64,000 nt of DNA, from contig NZ_FWZT01000020.1 in the NCBI RefSeq assembly GCF_900177345.1, forward strand, positions 94,845 to 158,844. The letters run 5' to 3'. This document shows positions 18,062 through 26,935 of this stretch, piece after piece. How positions within the stretch are numbered: the first letter of the stretch is position 1; the number at the start of each line of letters is the position of its first letter. A program made the position numbers and the translations under genes. Source of the stretch: Pseudobacteriovorax antillogorgiicola (GTDB lineage Bacteria > Bdellovibrionota_B > Oligoflexia > Oligoflexales > Oligoflexaceae). The notes under the pieces are model-generated. The model was given only the letters and a program-made list of their open reading frames with translations. It had not been told where the DNA came from and searched no databases.

Positions 18062-19066
18062 TTAAACTTTAACCATCAACTTACCAACGTTGTCGCCAGT
18101 GAAGAGCATGTTCAATGCTTCAGGTAGTTTCTCAAAACCTTCAACAACAGTCTCTTTATGCTTGATCTTGCCTTCTATCATCCACTGGCCAAGTTCTTTA
18201 ACAGCTTCGCCCATGCGCTCTTGATAATCCAAGATGATAAAACCCTGGAGCGTGACTCGCTTCATCAAAAGCTGCGAGAAATTATAAGGGCCAGGAACTG
18301 GTTTCTCAGCGTTATAGGATGAGATGAGACCACAAAGTGGAATCCGGCTGAACAAGTTCATGCGTGGAAGCACGGCGTCCAGGATCTCACCGCCGACGTT
18401 CTCAAAGTAGACATCGATGCCATCGGGGCAAAGCTCGTCGAGCTTACCAGCAACATCATCCTTCTTGTAGTTGATGGTGCCATCGACACCTAGCTCGTCT
18501 TCCAGCATCTTGCATTTCTCATCAGTGCCGGCAATGCCAACCACTCGCATGCCTTTGATCTTGGCGATCTGACAAACGACGGTTCCTACAGCTCCTGCCG
18601 CCGCAGAGACAACGATGGTTTCTCCTTCTTTGGGTTTACCGATATCTAGGAGGCCGAAATAGGCTGTGGTCCCAGTCATCCCTAATGGCCCAAGCAAAGC
18701 TGATTTTGGAACATTGCCTAGGGGAGGAACTTTCTGAACGAAATCACCATTGCTGACCGCATGGGTTTGCCAACCGATGATGCCACTGACGATATCGCCT
18801 TTTTCAAAGCCAGAGTGCTTAGACTCAATCACTGTACCCACGCCACCAGCTCGCATCACTTCTCCGACTTGTACGGGAGGCATGTACTGGTCAATATCAG
18901 CCATCCAGATGCGGTTGGTAGGATCGAGGCTGATATAATCCGTTTGAATTAAGAATTCGCCGTCTTTCAGCTCGGGCACAGGAGCTTCAGCCATCTCAAA
19001 ATCGTCTTGTTTCGCCATGCCTTCGGGCCGTCGGGCTAATTTGAAGTGTTTATTGAGGTACGTCAT
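18062..19066 (-). CDS. NADP-dependent MDR-family oxidoreductase (prostaglandin reductase / CurA type)
   Basis: 334 residues, typical of zinc-free medium-chain reductases that reduce alpha,beta-unsaturated ketones and aldehydes with NADPH. The N-terminal GroES-like part contains the family motif DPTNRIWM; the Rossmann part has the nucleotide loop AAAGAVGTVVCQIAK and the typical YFENVGGE. AAGGAG lies 6-7 nt before ATG 19066. Divergent from ohr across 190 bp carrying two palindromes. The context suggests detoxification of lipid-peroxidation products alongside organic-hydroperoxide defence. Confidence 0.9.
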   Translation of the reverse strand: MTYLNKHFKLARRPEGMAKQDDFEMAEAPVPELKDGEFLIQTDYISLDPTNRIWMADIDQYMPPVQVGEVMRAGGVGTVIESKHSGFEKGDIVSGIIGWQTHAVSNGDFVQKVPPLGNVPKSALLGPLGMTGTTAYFGLLDIGKPKEGETIVVSAAAGAVGTVVCQIAKIKGMRVVGIAGTDEKCKMLEDELGVDGTINYKKDDVAGKLDELCPDGIDVYFENVGGEILDAVLPRMNLFSRIPLCGLISSYNAEKPVPGPYNFSQLLMKRVTLQGFIILDYQERMGEAVKELGQWMIEGKIKHKETVVEGFEKLPEALNMLFTGDNVGKLMVKV

Positions 19067-19180
19067 AGATCTCTCCTTCGCCTAAATAAGCTGTTGATAT
19101 ATGGGCAGTTTTACGGGGTCTGCCCTCAGATCGCAAGGGCCAATTACAAGAAAAGTGTGGCACCTCGCAAAAAAGTACTT

Positions 19181-19201
19181 GGACAAAACTATATTTTGTC
19201 C
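19181..19201. promoter_or_regulatory. Perfect inverted repeat in the oxidoreductase-ohr gap
   Basis: Arms GGACAAAA (19181-19188) and TTTTGTCC (19194-19201) around CTATA. It lies midway between the divergent starts at 19066 and 19257 and upstream of the OhrR-type site. A dimeric repressor or activator site is likely. The regulator is not identified, and it differs from the OhrR consensus. Confidence 0.5.
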
Positions 19202-19214
19202 GAATATATTGTGT

Positions 19215-19227
19215 GCAATTTAATTGC
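19215..19227. promoter_or_regulatory. OhrR-type operator upstream of ohr
   Basis: GCAATT-T-AATTGC, a perfect 13-bp palindrome 29 nt before the ohr start codon. It matches the core of the known OhrR operator (ACAATT-AATTGT). With ohrR as the next gene, this is the expected site for repression that is lifted by organic hydroperoxides. Confidence 0.8.
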
Positions 19228-19256
19228 CTCAGATATTAATCTCAAGGAGAAAAGTT

Positions 19257-19685
19257 ATGAAAGCCGTTTACTCAAGCAAAGTTTTTACAACTGGTGGCCG
19301 AAATGGGAAAGTAGAGTCCGAAGATGGTCTATTGAAGGTTGACCTCAGTCTGCCGAAGAGCCTTGGCGGCAGTGGTAAGGCTACAAACCCCGAGCAGCTC
19401 TTTGCCGCCGGATATGCCGCTTGCTTCGAAAATGCTGTTCTTCACGTGGCGGCAGGAGAAAAGGTCAAGATTGCAGAAAGTAAGGTTGAAGCTGAGGTGG
19501 CTCTTTACACTCTTGACGACGGTCGCTTTAACGTTGGAATCACGTTAAACCTATTCCTAGAAGGAATCGAGGCAGCCCAAGCGAAGGACCTAATCGAGAA
19601 AGCCCATGTCGTTTGTCCATATTCAAACGCCACCAGGGGTAACATAGGAATATCGATCCTTCATAAAGGTGAGAAAATAGTTTAA
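19257..19685 (+). CDS. ohr: Organic hydroperoxide resistance protein (OsmC/Ohr family)
   Basis: 142 residues, typical of Ohr. It reduces organic hydroperoxides to alcohols with a pair of reactive cysteines, here Cys56 (YAACFENAVL) and Cys120 (VVCPYSNATRGN), in exactly the Ohr sequence contexts. ATG 19257 is chosen because AAGGAG lies 7-12 nt upstream; an in-frame upstream start lies over the operator. Cytosolic homodimer in the known family. It is followed by ohrR and carries an OhrR-type operator upstream. Confidence 0.96.
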   Translation: MKAVYSSKVFTTGGRNGKVESEDGLLKVDLSLPKSLGGSGKATNPEQLFAAGYAACFENAVLHVAAGEKVKIAESKVEAEVALYTLDDGRFNVGITLNLFLEGIEAAQAKDLIEKAHVVCPYSNATRGNIGISILHKGEKIV

Positions 19686-19691
19686 TAAAAA

Positions 19692-19707
19692 GGGGTTTTA
19701 GAACCCC
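19692..19707 (+). terminator. Hairpin between ohr and ohrR
   Basis: GGGGTT-TTAG-AACCCC directly after the ohr stop codon. It lacks a following T-tract, so it may lower read-through or protect the ohr mRNA end rather than end transcription fully. Confidence 0.45.
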
Positions 19708-19754
19708 GTCCGCAATCCTCGAAGAGGGCAGGACATAGTTGAAGGAGCTTGGGT

Positions 19755-20201
19755 TTGGATAACGACATCTACGAAAACCTTAAACTTGATCGGCAGCTTT
19801 GCTTTCTGCTCTATGCCAGCTCAAAGGGTATGGTCCAAGCTTATAAACCTTTTCTTGGCAAGCTTGGCATTACCTATCCCCAATATTTGGTGATGCTTGT
19901 TTTATGGGAAGAGGACAATATTCCTCTCAAGCAGCTCGGCTCCCGCTTATTTCTCGACTCAGGAACGTTAACCCCCATGTTGAAGCGTCTCGCCTCACAG
20001 GGCTTTTTAATCAAAGAGCGATCGGTGGACGATGAACGGGAAATTCGCATTCGTCTGACTGAACAAGGTCAAAAGCTCAAGGATGCTGCCAAAGATATCC
20101 CTGTCAACATGAGCTGTGAGTTGGAACTTACCGAAGATTACATCGAACAATTGAAAGAGCTTCTGAAAGCCTTTGTCAGCAAGACCTGTGGCTCTCCATA
20201 A
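19755..20201 (+). CDS. ohrR: MarR-family organic-hydroperoxide sensor/repressor
   Basis: 148 residues from TTG 19755, chosen because GAAGGAG ends 7 nt upstream (the TTG at 19749 is too close). Winged-helix MarR protein: LKQLGSRLFLDSGTLTPMLKRL is the recognition region and SVDDEREIRIRLTEQG the wing. The peroxide-sensing Cys16 lies in LDRQLCFLLYASSKGM, the OhrR signature. Oxidation of this residue releases the repressor from DNA. It should bind the palindrome at 19215-19227 and repress ohr; it is probably co-transcribed with ohr. Confidence 0.94.
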   Translation: MDNDIYENLKLDRQLCFLLYASSKGMVQAYKPFLGKLGITYPQYLVMLVLWEEDNIPLKQLGSRLFLDSGTLTPMLKRLASQGFLIKERSVDDEREIRIRLTEQGQKLKDAAKDIPVNMSCELELTEDYIEQLKELLKAFVSKTCGSP

Positions 20202-20228
20202 CTTGGGTTTCGGGAATCGACGGCTATG

Positions 20229-20600
20229 CTACGAGGCTTGGTGCTCAGAATCGGTCTGAGTGAGGCGTCGGATGGCGGCCCCGAGTCTATCGAAGCTGAG
20301 TGGCTTTGCCATGAGTTCGCCGTTAAAGTCAATGGCAGCGAGAATTTCAGGGTCAGCACCACTGACAAAGATTATCGGGCATGTGGCTCCCGAAGAGATC
20401 AAGCGGCGGGCGACCTCGTCGCCTTTCATGCCTGGTAGCATATAGTCGAGAACGACAATGTCGATGGACTCTTCACCAAAAATTTTGATAGTTTCCTCGC
20501 CATTTCCAGCATCGAAAACCTGAAAACCCTGATGTTCAAGTTGCCTTTTGGCCACTTCTCGAAAGAAGGGATCATCGTCAACGACGAGAACTGAAGTCAT
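20229..20600 (-). CDS. Stand-alone response-regulator receiver protein
   Basis: 123 residues from ATG 20600, with only a CheY-like receiver domain: acidic pair DDD at 8-10, phospho-acceptor Asp52 in VVLDYMLPG, S/T in VSGADPE, and the Lys in MAKPLS. An upstream start (20717) would add 39 residues unlike the family. It lacks an output domain, so it acts by protein contact or as a phosphate relay. The partner kinase is not adjacent; the HPt/CheA-type kinases of this window are possible donors. Confidence 0.85.
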   Translation of the reverse strand: MTSVLVVDDDPFFREVAKRQLEHQGFQVFDAGNGEETIKIFGEESIDIVVLDYMLPGMKGDEVARRLISSGATCPIIFVSGADPEILAAIDFNGELMAKPLSFDRLGAAIRRLTQTDSEHQAS

Positions 20601-20770
20601 GGCAAGTCCGTGATTTGAAGCAAACAGTTCAAAGGGATACCGATATGGTACCATACCCAGAGCCTTGTTTCTAATAGCCGTCACACCGACAGCCTTGAGA
20701 GCCGACTTTCGGAGCATTTACAGTGCTTCAAGAATCGGGCATTCTAGAGGGAAAATACAAGGAGTTCATT

Positions 20771-21301
20771 ATGTTGCGATTTTTTCTTGCCTCACTTTTA
20801 GTAGTCTCAAGCCCAGGATTAGCTGCTAGTACTCTGTATGACATCCCATTCAAGACGATCAGTGGCAAATCATCTAGCCTTAAAGAATACAAAGGCAAGG
20901 CGATCGTGGTGGTCAACACTGCCTCGAAGTGCGGATACACTGGACAATTGGATGACCTTCAAAAGATCTATTCCAAATACAAGGACAAAGGCTTGGTCGT
21001 GCTTGGATTCCCATCGAATAGTTTCAAGCAAGAGCTGGAAGATGACACTCAAGTAGCAAAGTTCTGTAAAATAAATTACGGAGTTAAATTCCCTATGGCG
21101 TCCATTGTGGCTGTCAAAGGCAAAGACGCTCATCCCATTTTTTCGTATCTCACAGACAAAGATCCTGAAAAAGGTGGTGATGTGCGGTGGAACTTTGAAA
21201 AATTTATCATCTCCCGCGATGGTAAGGTCGTGAAGCGATTTCGCTCTTCTGAAAGTCCCAGCTCAAAGACTTTTGTGCAAGAGCTCCGCAAAGTGATCTG
21301 A
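20771..21301 (+). CDS. Exported glutathione-peroxidase-family thiol peroxidase
   Basis: 176 residues from ATG 20771 with AAGGAG 6-7 nt upstream. It has an N-terminal signal peptide (ending near GLAAS), so it acts outside the cytoplasm. The peroxidatic Cys54 lies in NTASKCGYT, and the tetrad Trp/Asn in VRWNF. The usual tetrad-Gln motif FPCNQFGxQEP is altered to FPSNSFKQELE here, so the Gln position holds Ser. It probably reduces H2O2 or lipid hydroperoxides using thioredoxin-like donors, the common case for bacterial Cys-GPx. It lies 570 bp from ohrR. Confidence 0.9.
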   Translation: MLRFFLASLLVVSSPGLAASTLYDIPFKTISGKSSSLKEYKGKAIVVVNTASKCGYTGQLDDLQKIYSKYKDKGLVVLGFPSNSFKQELEDDTQVAKFCKINYGVKFPMASIVAVKGKDAHPIFSYLTDKDPEKGGDVRWNFEKFIISRDGKVVKRFRSSESPSSKTFVQELRKVI

Positions 21302-21369
21302 GGCCTTGACCCAAGGCAAGTGCCAGAATAGATTGTCTCAACGTCTGAAGACTTTGGAGATCCGGCACC

Positions 21370-23094
21370 TTGTACTCGTTGAGACCATATCAAACTGAAG
21401 CTGTAAGTTCTGTCATCGCCCATTTTAGGAAGACTCGGCATCCTGCTCTTGTGGTCCTGCCTACCGGAGCCGGAAAGTCATTGGTTATCGCTGAGCTGGC
21501 TCGCATGGCCCGTGGGCGCGTGCTGTGCCTCGCCCACGTGAAAGAGCTGGTGGAACAAAATCACGGTAAGTATGAAAGTTACGATCTTGAAGCTGGGATC
21601 TTTGCTGCTGGGTTAGGCCGAAAAGATCAGGGTCAGAAGGTGATTTTCGGCAGCATTCAATCTGTTGCCAGGGCGAAGGATGAGTTCTTTCAGGATTTCA
21701 ACCTTCTAATCGTCGACGAATGTCACCGAATCTCACTCGATGAAAAAAGCCAATATCTTCAGGTCATCCGCAAAATGCAGCGCGCCAATCCAAGTCTTTG
21801 TATCTTGGGCTTGACGGCGACCCCATATCGGCTCGGAATGGGTTGGATTTTCGAATACCACTACCGGGGCTTTGTGGGCAGCCGTGAACCACGTTTCTTC
21901 AAACACTGCGTTTTTGAGCTATCCCTCCGTTATATGATCGACCATAAATACTTGACCCCACCCATTCGCATCGATGCTCCCGTCGCCTGCTATGACTTTA
22001 GCCAGCTACGCTTAAGCCAGAAAACAGGAACGTTCAAGCTTGCGGATATTGAAAACTGCCTGCGCGAACAGAACCGTGTGACTCCGGGAATTGTGGGGCA
22101 TATTGTCTCGTTATCTCAAGAGCGCGAGGCTGTGATGATTTTCACATCATCAGTAGCTCATGCCAAAGAAATCTTGAGCCTCCTCCCCAGCGGTGAGGCA
22201 GCTTTGGTGGTTGGTGATACCTCGGGACAAGAGCGAGATCGTATCATCCACGATTTCAAACAGCGACAGATCAAGTTCTTGGTCAATGTATCGGTTCTTA
22301 CAACAGGGTTTGATGCGCCCCATGTGGATTTGATCGCACTGCTCAGGCCCACAGAATCAGTCAGTCTGTTTCAACAAATTGTAGGTCGAGGCCTGCGCCT
22401 GTCTCCAGGTAAAAAAGACTGTCTGGTCCTTGACTACACCGGTTTAGCCTATGATCTCTTTGCTCCTGAGATCGATGATCCTAGGCCTAGCGAAGATACA
22501 GAATTGGTCAAGGTGCCTTGTCCTGAATGTGGGTTTGAAAATCAATTCTGGGGGCGCGTTGATGACGAGGGTCAGGTTATGGAGCATTTTGGCCGCAAGT
22601 GCAAAGGCGCTCATGAAAACCCTCACACACTAGAAATAGAAACGTGCTCGTTTCGATTCCGGTTCAAAATCTGCGATGCCTGTGGGGCTGAGAATGACAT
22701 CGCGGCTCGCCAGTGTCATAGCTGTAAGGAGCAAATAGTTGATGTGGATAGCCGGTTAAAGAAAGCTATGGAGCTTCGTGACGCTCATGTCATGCGCCCC
22801 GATACCATGATGTTACGGCGTTCGTTTGACAAGAAAAAAAGAGAGCGACTAGAAGTGGCTTATTTCGATGTGGATGCCCAAGCTCTCAAGGAATATTACT
22901 ATTTGAGTAATAGCAGACAAGCGCAAGCTTTCTATTATAACTTTGTTAGAATGCACATTAGGAACCCTGGAGCGACTTTGACAATTGGTTCAGTTGATGA
23001 GGCTATTAACTCCCAGGAAAAATTTCGCATGCCCCTATTTGTGATTGCTAGAAAAACGAAGTACTTCTGGGAAGTTCGTGAGAAGATATTCTAG
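21370..23094 (+). CDS. radD: RadD-type superfamily 2 helicase with zinc-finger region
   Basis: 574 residues from TTG 21370 (GGAG about 10 nt upstream). It matches the E. coli RadD (YejH) pattern along its length: LRPYQTEAV opening, Walker A LPTGAGKS (30-37), DECHRIS, LGLTATPYRLG, VLTTGFDAPHVD, and QQIVGRGLRLSPGK. Four-Cys zinc-ribbon elements follow (CPECGFENQFW ... CDACGAENDIAARQCHSC), and the end YFWEVREKIF resembles the family end. RadD acts in double-strand-break repair and recombination-intermediate processing with SSB and RecA. Monocistronic by spacing. Confidence 0.93.
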   Translation: MYSLRPYQTEAVSSVIAHFRKTRHPALVVLPTGAGKSLVIAELARMARGRVLCLAHVKELVEQNHGKYESYDLEAGIFAAGLGRKDQGQKVIFGSIQSVARAKDEFFQDFNLLIVDECHRISLDEKSQYLQVIRKMQRANPSLCILGLTATPYRLGMGWIFEYHYRGFVGSREPRFFKHCVFELSLRYMIDHKYLTPPIRIDAPVACYDFSQLRLSQKTGTFKLADIENCLREQNRVTPGIVGHIVSLSQEREAVMIFTSSVAHAKEILSLLPSGEAALVVGDTSGQERDRIIHDFKQRQIKFLVNVSVLTTGFDAPHVDLIALLRPTESVSLFQQIVGRGLRLSPGKKDCLVLDYTGLAYDLFAPEIDDPRPSEDTELVKVPCPECGFENQFWGRVDDEGQVMEHFGRKCKGAHENPHTLEIETCSFRFRFKICDACGAENDIAARQCHSCKEQIVDVDSRLKKAMELRDAHVMRPDTMMLRRSFDKKKRERLEVAYFDVDAQALKEYYYLSNSRQAQAFYYNFVRMHIRNPGATLTIGSVDEAINSQEKFRMPLFVIARKTKYFWEVREKIF

Positions 23095-23341
23095 ACTGTA
23101 ATCCCAACCAATCCTAAGGTACCCGAAGAATTGTAGCTTCTTAAGATACTTGGGCCTCTCCCTTGTTTACCTTTCAAACACGGTCTCTGCAAAGCAATTA
23201 AGCGATTCCTGATCTACCCCGATTGCTCTAGGAACCGGCCCCGGTAATAGTGTCTTGGGATGGGATACTACGATGGTCGGAGCAATAATTTGAGCTTAGA
23301 GAACGTCACATGGGTAACTTCAGGACTAAGATGGAGTTTTC

Positions 23342-24013
23342 TTGGCTTATGTATTTATGTCAAGAAGGGGGGCAACCGCCCTTCATGAAGGGAGGCCAGT
23401 TTTGGATAGTCTTGAGAAATTTTCATGGGATGACGTGCGAAAGCACCTTGGTGTTGGAATACAAAAAGCATCACACACCCTAGACGCAATGATCACGGAA
23501 CCCATGGCGATTGAGATTCAGGAGTCGGATTTCACCCACTATCAAGATATAGGTACGGCATTCTATGGAGTGCCGGTAGGAGTTGTTATTTCCTCGTTCG
23601 AGGGGCCGGTATCAGGCCAGGCTTTGGCGATATTCAATGATCAGGCAGCCCAGTATCTCTTGTCGTCGTTGGTACCAACAATCGAAGCCCCATACCCTGA
23701 ACGAGACGCTCTCAAAGAATCCATACTGATCGAGGTGGGGAACATTATTTTTAAGTCGCTTATGAGTACCATCGTCAAGAGAGGTGGCAGGAAGTTCAGC
23801 TACCGAATACCTGAAGTGCAAACGGAAGGGCATTTTGAACCAGATACGTTGAATAAATTTGGAAGCTTTACGGATCTAAATTCCATTCTAGTAGAAACCA
23901 AACTGGTTTCAGGCCCTTACTCCTTTGGCAATATCGCGATACTCATCCAATTTGAAAACGTTGATGGCTGGCTTAGTCATTGGAAGGAATCTCTTGATGT
24001 TCGGCTCGCATGA
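23342..24013 (+). CDS. CheC/CheX-like protein upstream of a hybrid kinase
   Basis: 223 residues from TTG 23342 (GGAG 6 nt upstream); ATG 23357 is a possible alternative. The segment ALKESILIEVGNIIFKSLMS has the acidic-x3-E-x2-N helix of CheC/CheX/FliY phosphatases, preceded by a beta-rich region (GQALAIFNDQAAQYLLSSL) as in that fold. CheC-like proteins remove phosphate from receiver domains. Its last 17 bases overlap the start of the hybrid kinase, indicating translational coupling, so it probably dephosphorylates the receiver of that kinase or a shared regulator. Only one such helix is evident; the call rests on pattern. Confidence 0.65.
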   Translation: MAYVFMSRRGATALHEGRPVLDSLEKFSWDDVRKHLGVGIQKASHTLDAMITEPMAIEIQESDFTHYQDIGTAFYGVPVGVVISSFEGPVSGQALAIFNDQAAQYLLSSLVPTIEAPYPERDALKESILIEVGNIIFKSLMSTIVKRGGRKFSYRIPEVQTEGHFEPDTLNKFGSFTDLNSILVETKLVSGPYSFGNIAILIQFENVDGWLSHWKESLDVRLA

Positions 24014-25595
24014 TCCCTATGGTCTTTTTAATCACCTTCCTCATGGCTACTGTGTTCTGAATAAGGATCTTAAGGTGATCTTTTGGAATGCGGTGCTTGA
24101 GCATTGGTCTGGCTTGGCACGCAAGGATGTGCTTGGCAAGCCATTGCAGGACTTTTGCCCGAAGCTAAAAGAAGGAATCTATGAAGACCGCTTTAAGCTG
24201 GCGATCGATCTCTCGGTTCCAGCCGTTTTTTCTGCTCAAATCCACAAGTTTGTGATTCCCTGTCCTTTAGATAGTGACGATGAGGATTATCAAACCCATC
24301 AGACTTATCTTCTCCCCTTGGATTCAGGGGACTTGGTCATCCTGATCGAAAATGTCAGCAAAACCCAGGAGGTGATGAGCAACTATCGCAAGCTGGTAAC
24401 AAAACTCAAAGTCGCAGAGCGAAAAGCTCTGGCCGCAGAACGATCTAAGTCGAGCTTCTTGGCGAATATGAGCCACGAGATTCGAACTCTTCTTAATGGC
24501 ATCATTGGCCTGTGCGAGGAAATCGCTGCCGAGACCAAAGCTACTAGCCCTCACTACCATCTTCTGGACTTGGTAATTCAAAGCGGACACAACCTGACCA
24601 CGATCATTAACGATATTTTGGATTATTCGAAAATCGAAGCTCATAAACTCGAATTGAGCCCTAGTGTTGTTTCTGTTAAAGAAGTCTTGGCCGGGACTTT
24701 GACTCTGTATCAGGGTATGGCCTTGGCCCGGCATGTGGGGCTGGAACTCGATGTGGCTGATTCTATGAAACTCGTTAGTGTCGATAAAATGAGACTTCAA
24801 CAGATTGTTGGCAACCTTGTGTCAAACGGAATCAAGTTTAGTGAAGGTGGTCAAGTTTTGATCCAAGCTAAATTAGATGAGGACACCCCTCCTCAGCTTG
24901 ATATTCAGATTAAGGATAGCGGCATCGGAATCAGCGAGAAGCAACTTGTCAAGTTTTTTAAGCCATTCAGTCAGGCTGATCACCGTACATCAGAGCGCTA
25001 CGGCGGTACTGGCTTGGGCCTAAGCATTGTCAAATCTTTAACGGAATTGATGAGAGGTACAATACATGTGGAGAGTGAGCTGGGTGTAGGAACTCGTTTC
25101 TTGATTACTCTTCCCGTTGAGATTGCAGAAGGTATTAGCTTACCGGTTTTAGAAATGCTTTCTCAGGATCACAAGGCATCATTGGATCTAAAGCATCTGA
25201 ATGTCCTGGTGGCAGAAGATAACCGTGTCAATAGCCTGGTGACAGAGCGTTTTCTTAAGCACTATGGAATCTCCGCAGATTTTGTAGAAAATGGAGAGCA
25301 GGCTGTGACAATGGTGCAGACAAAGGCTTATGACCTCGTGCTCATGGACTGCTACATGCCGCAGGTCGATGGCTATCAGGCGACCCAGAGAATTCGCCAA
25401 CTCAACCTTCAACAGCAACCCTACATCGTTGCCTTAACAGCCAGCGTCCTCGAAGACGATCTTCAGTTGTGTCTAGATTCAGGAATGAATGAGGTGATGG
25501 CGAAGTCTATCATGAGACCAGTCTTAGAGAGTGTCTTGAAAAACCTTCCTGATGCAGTTCCCAAGCATGCTGAACTTATCAAGAAGAGAGCGTAA
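23997..25595 (+). CDS. Hybrid sensor histidine kinase (PAS-HisKA-HATPase-REC)
   Basis: 532 residues from ATG 23997 (AAGGAA 8 nt upstream, inside the CheC-like gene). PAS domain ~5-115 (LFNHLPHGYCVLNKDLKVIFWN), coiled-coil ~125-150, HisKA with His160 in NMSHEIRTLLNG (Leu replaces the usual Pro), HATPase_c (NLVSNGIKFSEGG, KDSGIGIS, GGTGLGLSIV), and a C-terminal receiver with Asp451 in VLMDCYMPQVDGYQ. There are no membrane segments, so it is cytosolic. The PAS ligand is unknown. No separate HPt or output gene is adjacent, so phosphate may go to other regulators. Coupled to the CheC-like gene. Confidence 0.93.
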   Translation: MFGSHDPYGLFNHLPHGYCVLNKDLKVIFWNAVLEHWSGLARKDVLGKPLQDFCPKLKEGIYEDRFKLAIDLSVPAVFSAQIHKFVIPCPLDSDDEDYQTHQTYLLPLDSGDLVILIENVSKTQEVMSNYRKLVTKLKVAERKALAAERSKSSFLANMSHEIRTLLNGIIGLCEEIAAETKATSPHYHLLDLVIQSGHNLTTIINDILDYSKIEAHKLELSPSVVSVKEVLAGTLTLYQGMALARHVGLELDVADSMKLVSVDKMRLQQIVGNLVSNGIKFSEGGQVLIQAKLDEDTPPQLDIQIKDSGIGISEKQLVKFFKPFSQADHRTSERYGGTGLGLSIVKSLTELMRGTIHVESELGVGTRFLITLPVEIAEGISLPVLEMLSQDHKASLDLKHLNVLVAEDNRVNSLVTERFLKHYGISADFVENGEQAVTMVQTKAYDLVLMDCYMPQVDGYQATQRIRQLNLQQQPYIVALTASVLEDDLQLCLDSGMNEVMAKSIMRPVLESVLKNLPDAVPKHAELIKKRA

Positions 25596-25669
25596 TTTTT
25601 GGCTTAATAAAGTGATCTAGAGAAAATCCCGCTATCCTTGTGCAGGATTTCCCAGAGGCCAGGGTTGCT

Positions 25670-26536
25670 CTAGTTGTCGCAGACATTCCCACCCAGGTCT
25701 TTCATGTCTTGGCATTTTGGTCCGCAGTGGCCGTTGAATAGCCCAGTCGCCGCGATAGTACCGACGCCACCCATGGCATCGCGAGCAGCGCCACCCGACT
25801 TGCTTCCCTCATCGCCACAGTTATTTCGCCGACCTTCTTTACTTGCCATTGAAGCCGTAGAATTGATATATGCCTGGCAGACGTCGTGAATCACCAGACT
25901 AGCATATCGTTTGTTGTATTCGCTGATCTCTTGACCCCGATCATCGATGCCGCAGTGTGCCCCGCAGAGCCCGATGCATGAGGATGCATAGCCGACCTGT
26001 TTGGGGCCTCTTTCAACACAAACGTTGTAGTATATCGTCTTTCGGCGCCTTTTAATAGCATGCTTGGTCTTTTTGGATCGTCGCTCATAACGTAGGCATT
26101 GATTGTTATCAAGGGCATGCCAAGGCTCAATTAAATCAGTAACAACTGCACATTTGCAGTTATCGTTGTTCTTGTCTCCAGGAGAAAAAACGGCCACATA
26201 CTTCTCTCCTTCCTCTACGGTACTATCATCGTAGCGATTGACCTTTCGAATGTTTAACACCTTGCCACCCAGTGCTGATTTCGTCCAGCAGTCACAGTCG
26301 AATACATCACCATGAACTTTATTATTCACATCTACGACAGGGGCTTCGCTACTACACGCATCCCAGCGCTTCTGGGCTAATTTCGTACTGTCGTTGTCAC
26401 ATAGGTGGTTCTTGCGAAGTTTGTCGATTAGCTTTCCAGCCTCCGCATCGCCGGCCGGTACGTACCATAGAAGGAATAGGGTGAAAAGGCTGAGGGCTTT
26501 GAGACTTGTCATTCGGAATCTAGTTTTCTGCTGCAT
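25670..26536 (-). CDS. Secreted cysteine-rich protein of unknown function
   Basis: 288 residues from ATG 26536 (AGGA 7 nt upstream). The signal peptide is about MTSLKALSLF...AEA. About 18 cysteines are spread over the mature part, suggesting many disulfides. The central SSCIGLCGAHCGID...YASLVIHDVCQ resembles the C-x2-G-x-CG-x-x-CG...HD-x-C pattern of some secreted phospholipase-A2-like proteins, where HD is catalytic. This resemblance is weak and unproven. The basic stretch RRSKKTKHAIKRRRKT precedes it. It may be an exported enzyme or toxin-like protein. Monocistronic. Confidence 0.7.
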   Translation of the reverse strand: MQQKTRFRMTSLKALSLFTLFLLWYVPAGDAEAGKLIDKLRKNHLCDNDSTKLAQKRWDACSSEAPVVDVNNKVHGDVFDCDCWTKSALGGKVLNIRKVNRYDDSTVEEGEKYVAVFSPGDKNNDNCKCAVVTDLIEPWHALDNNQCLRYERRSKKTKHAIKRRRKTIYYNVCVERGPKQVGYASSCIGLCGAHCGIDDRGQEISEYNKRYASLVIHDVCQAYINSTASMASKEGRRNNCGDEGSKSGGAARDAMGGVGTIAATGLFNGHCGPKCQDMKDLGGNVCDN

Positions 26537-26935
26537 GGTTGGTCCTAATAATTTCTAATGATTAAAAAAACTTGTTTGCTAATCGCTCCGCTTCTTGCAA
26601 GATACTGACCGTTATCTAACACACTGATAAATTTGGACCAAGTATCTCGGATGTCGTGGCCTTGTACGATCGCTCTTTACATCGGAGAGGGGAAAGGCAC
26701 ACTAACAAAAGATCAGAAAAGCATCCTATTCTTGGAACAACGTTTTATAAACGCCATTCCGCCACGGATCACCTTCTATCGGATGTGATCTTGTGATTTG
26801 ATTTGATTTAAAGTAGGTTTTGGCGACTCCAGAAACATCCTTTTGAGATAAGGTATTAGATTTCTAGAAAAAAGATGTATTTAGCAAAATAGACGCCCAT
26901 CAAAAAGGGAGATATTGGACCCAGAGGCCCCCTAG
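26537..26935. other. Intergenic region without a recognised feature
   Basis: 399 bases between two minus-strand genes. It carries the promoter of the Cys-rich protein near its left end and the 3' region of the binding-protein gene at its right end. It is A+T-rich; I see no ORF, RNA gene or clear dyad. Confidence 0.4.

Noticed and set aside
19692..19707. Strong terminator separating ohr from ohrR
   Set aside because: The hairpin has no T-tract, so I keep it only as a weak hairpin within a probable ohr-ohrR unit.
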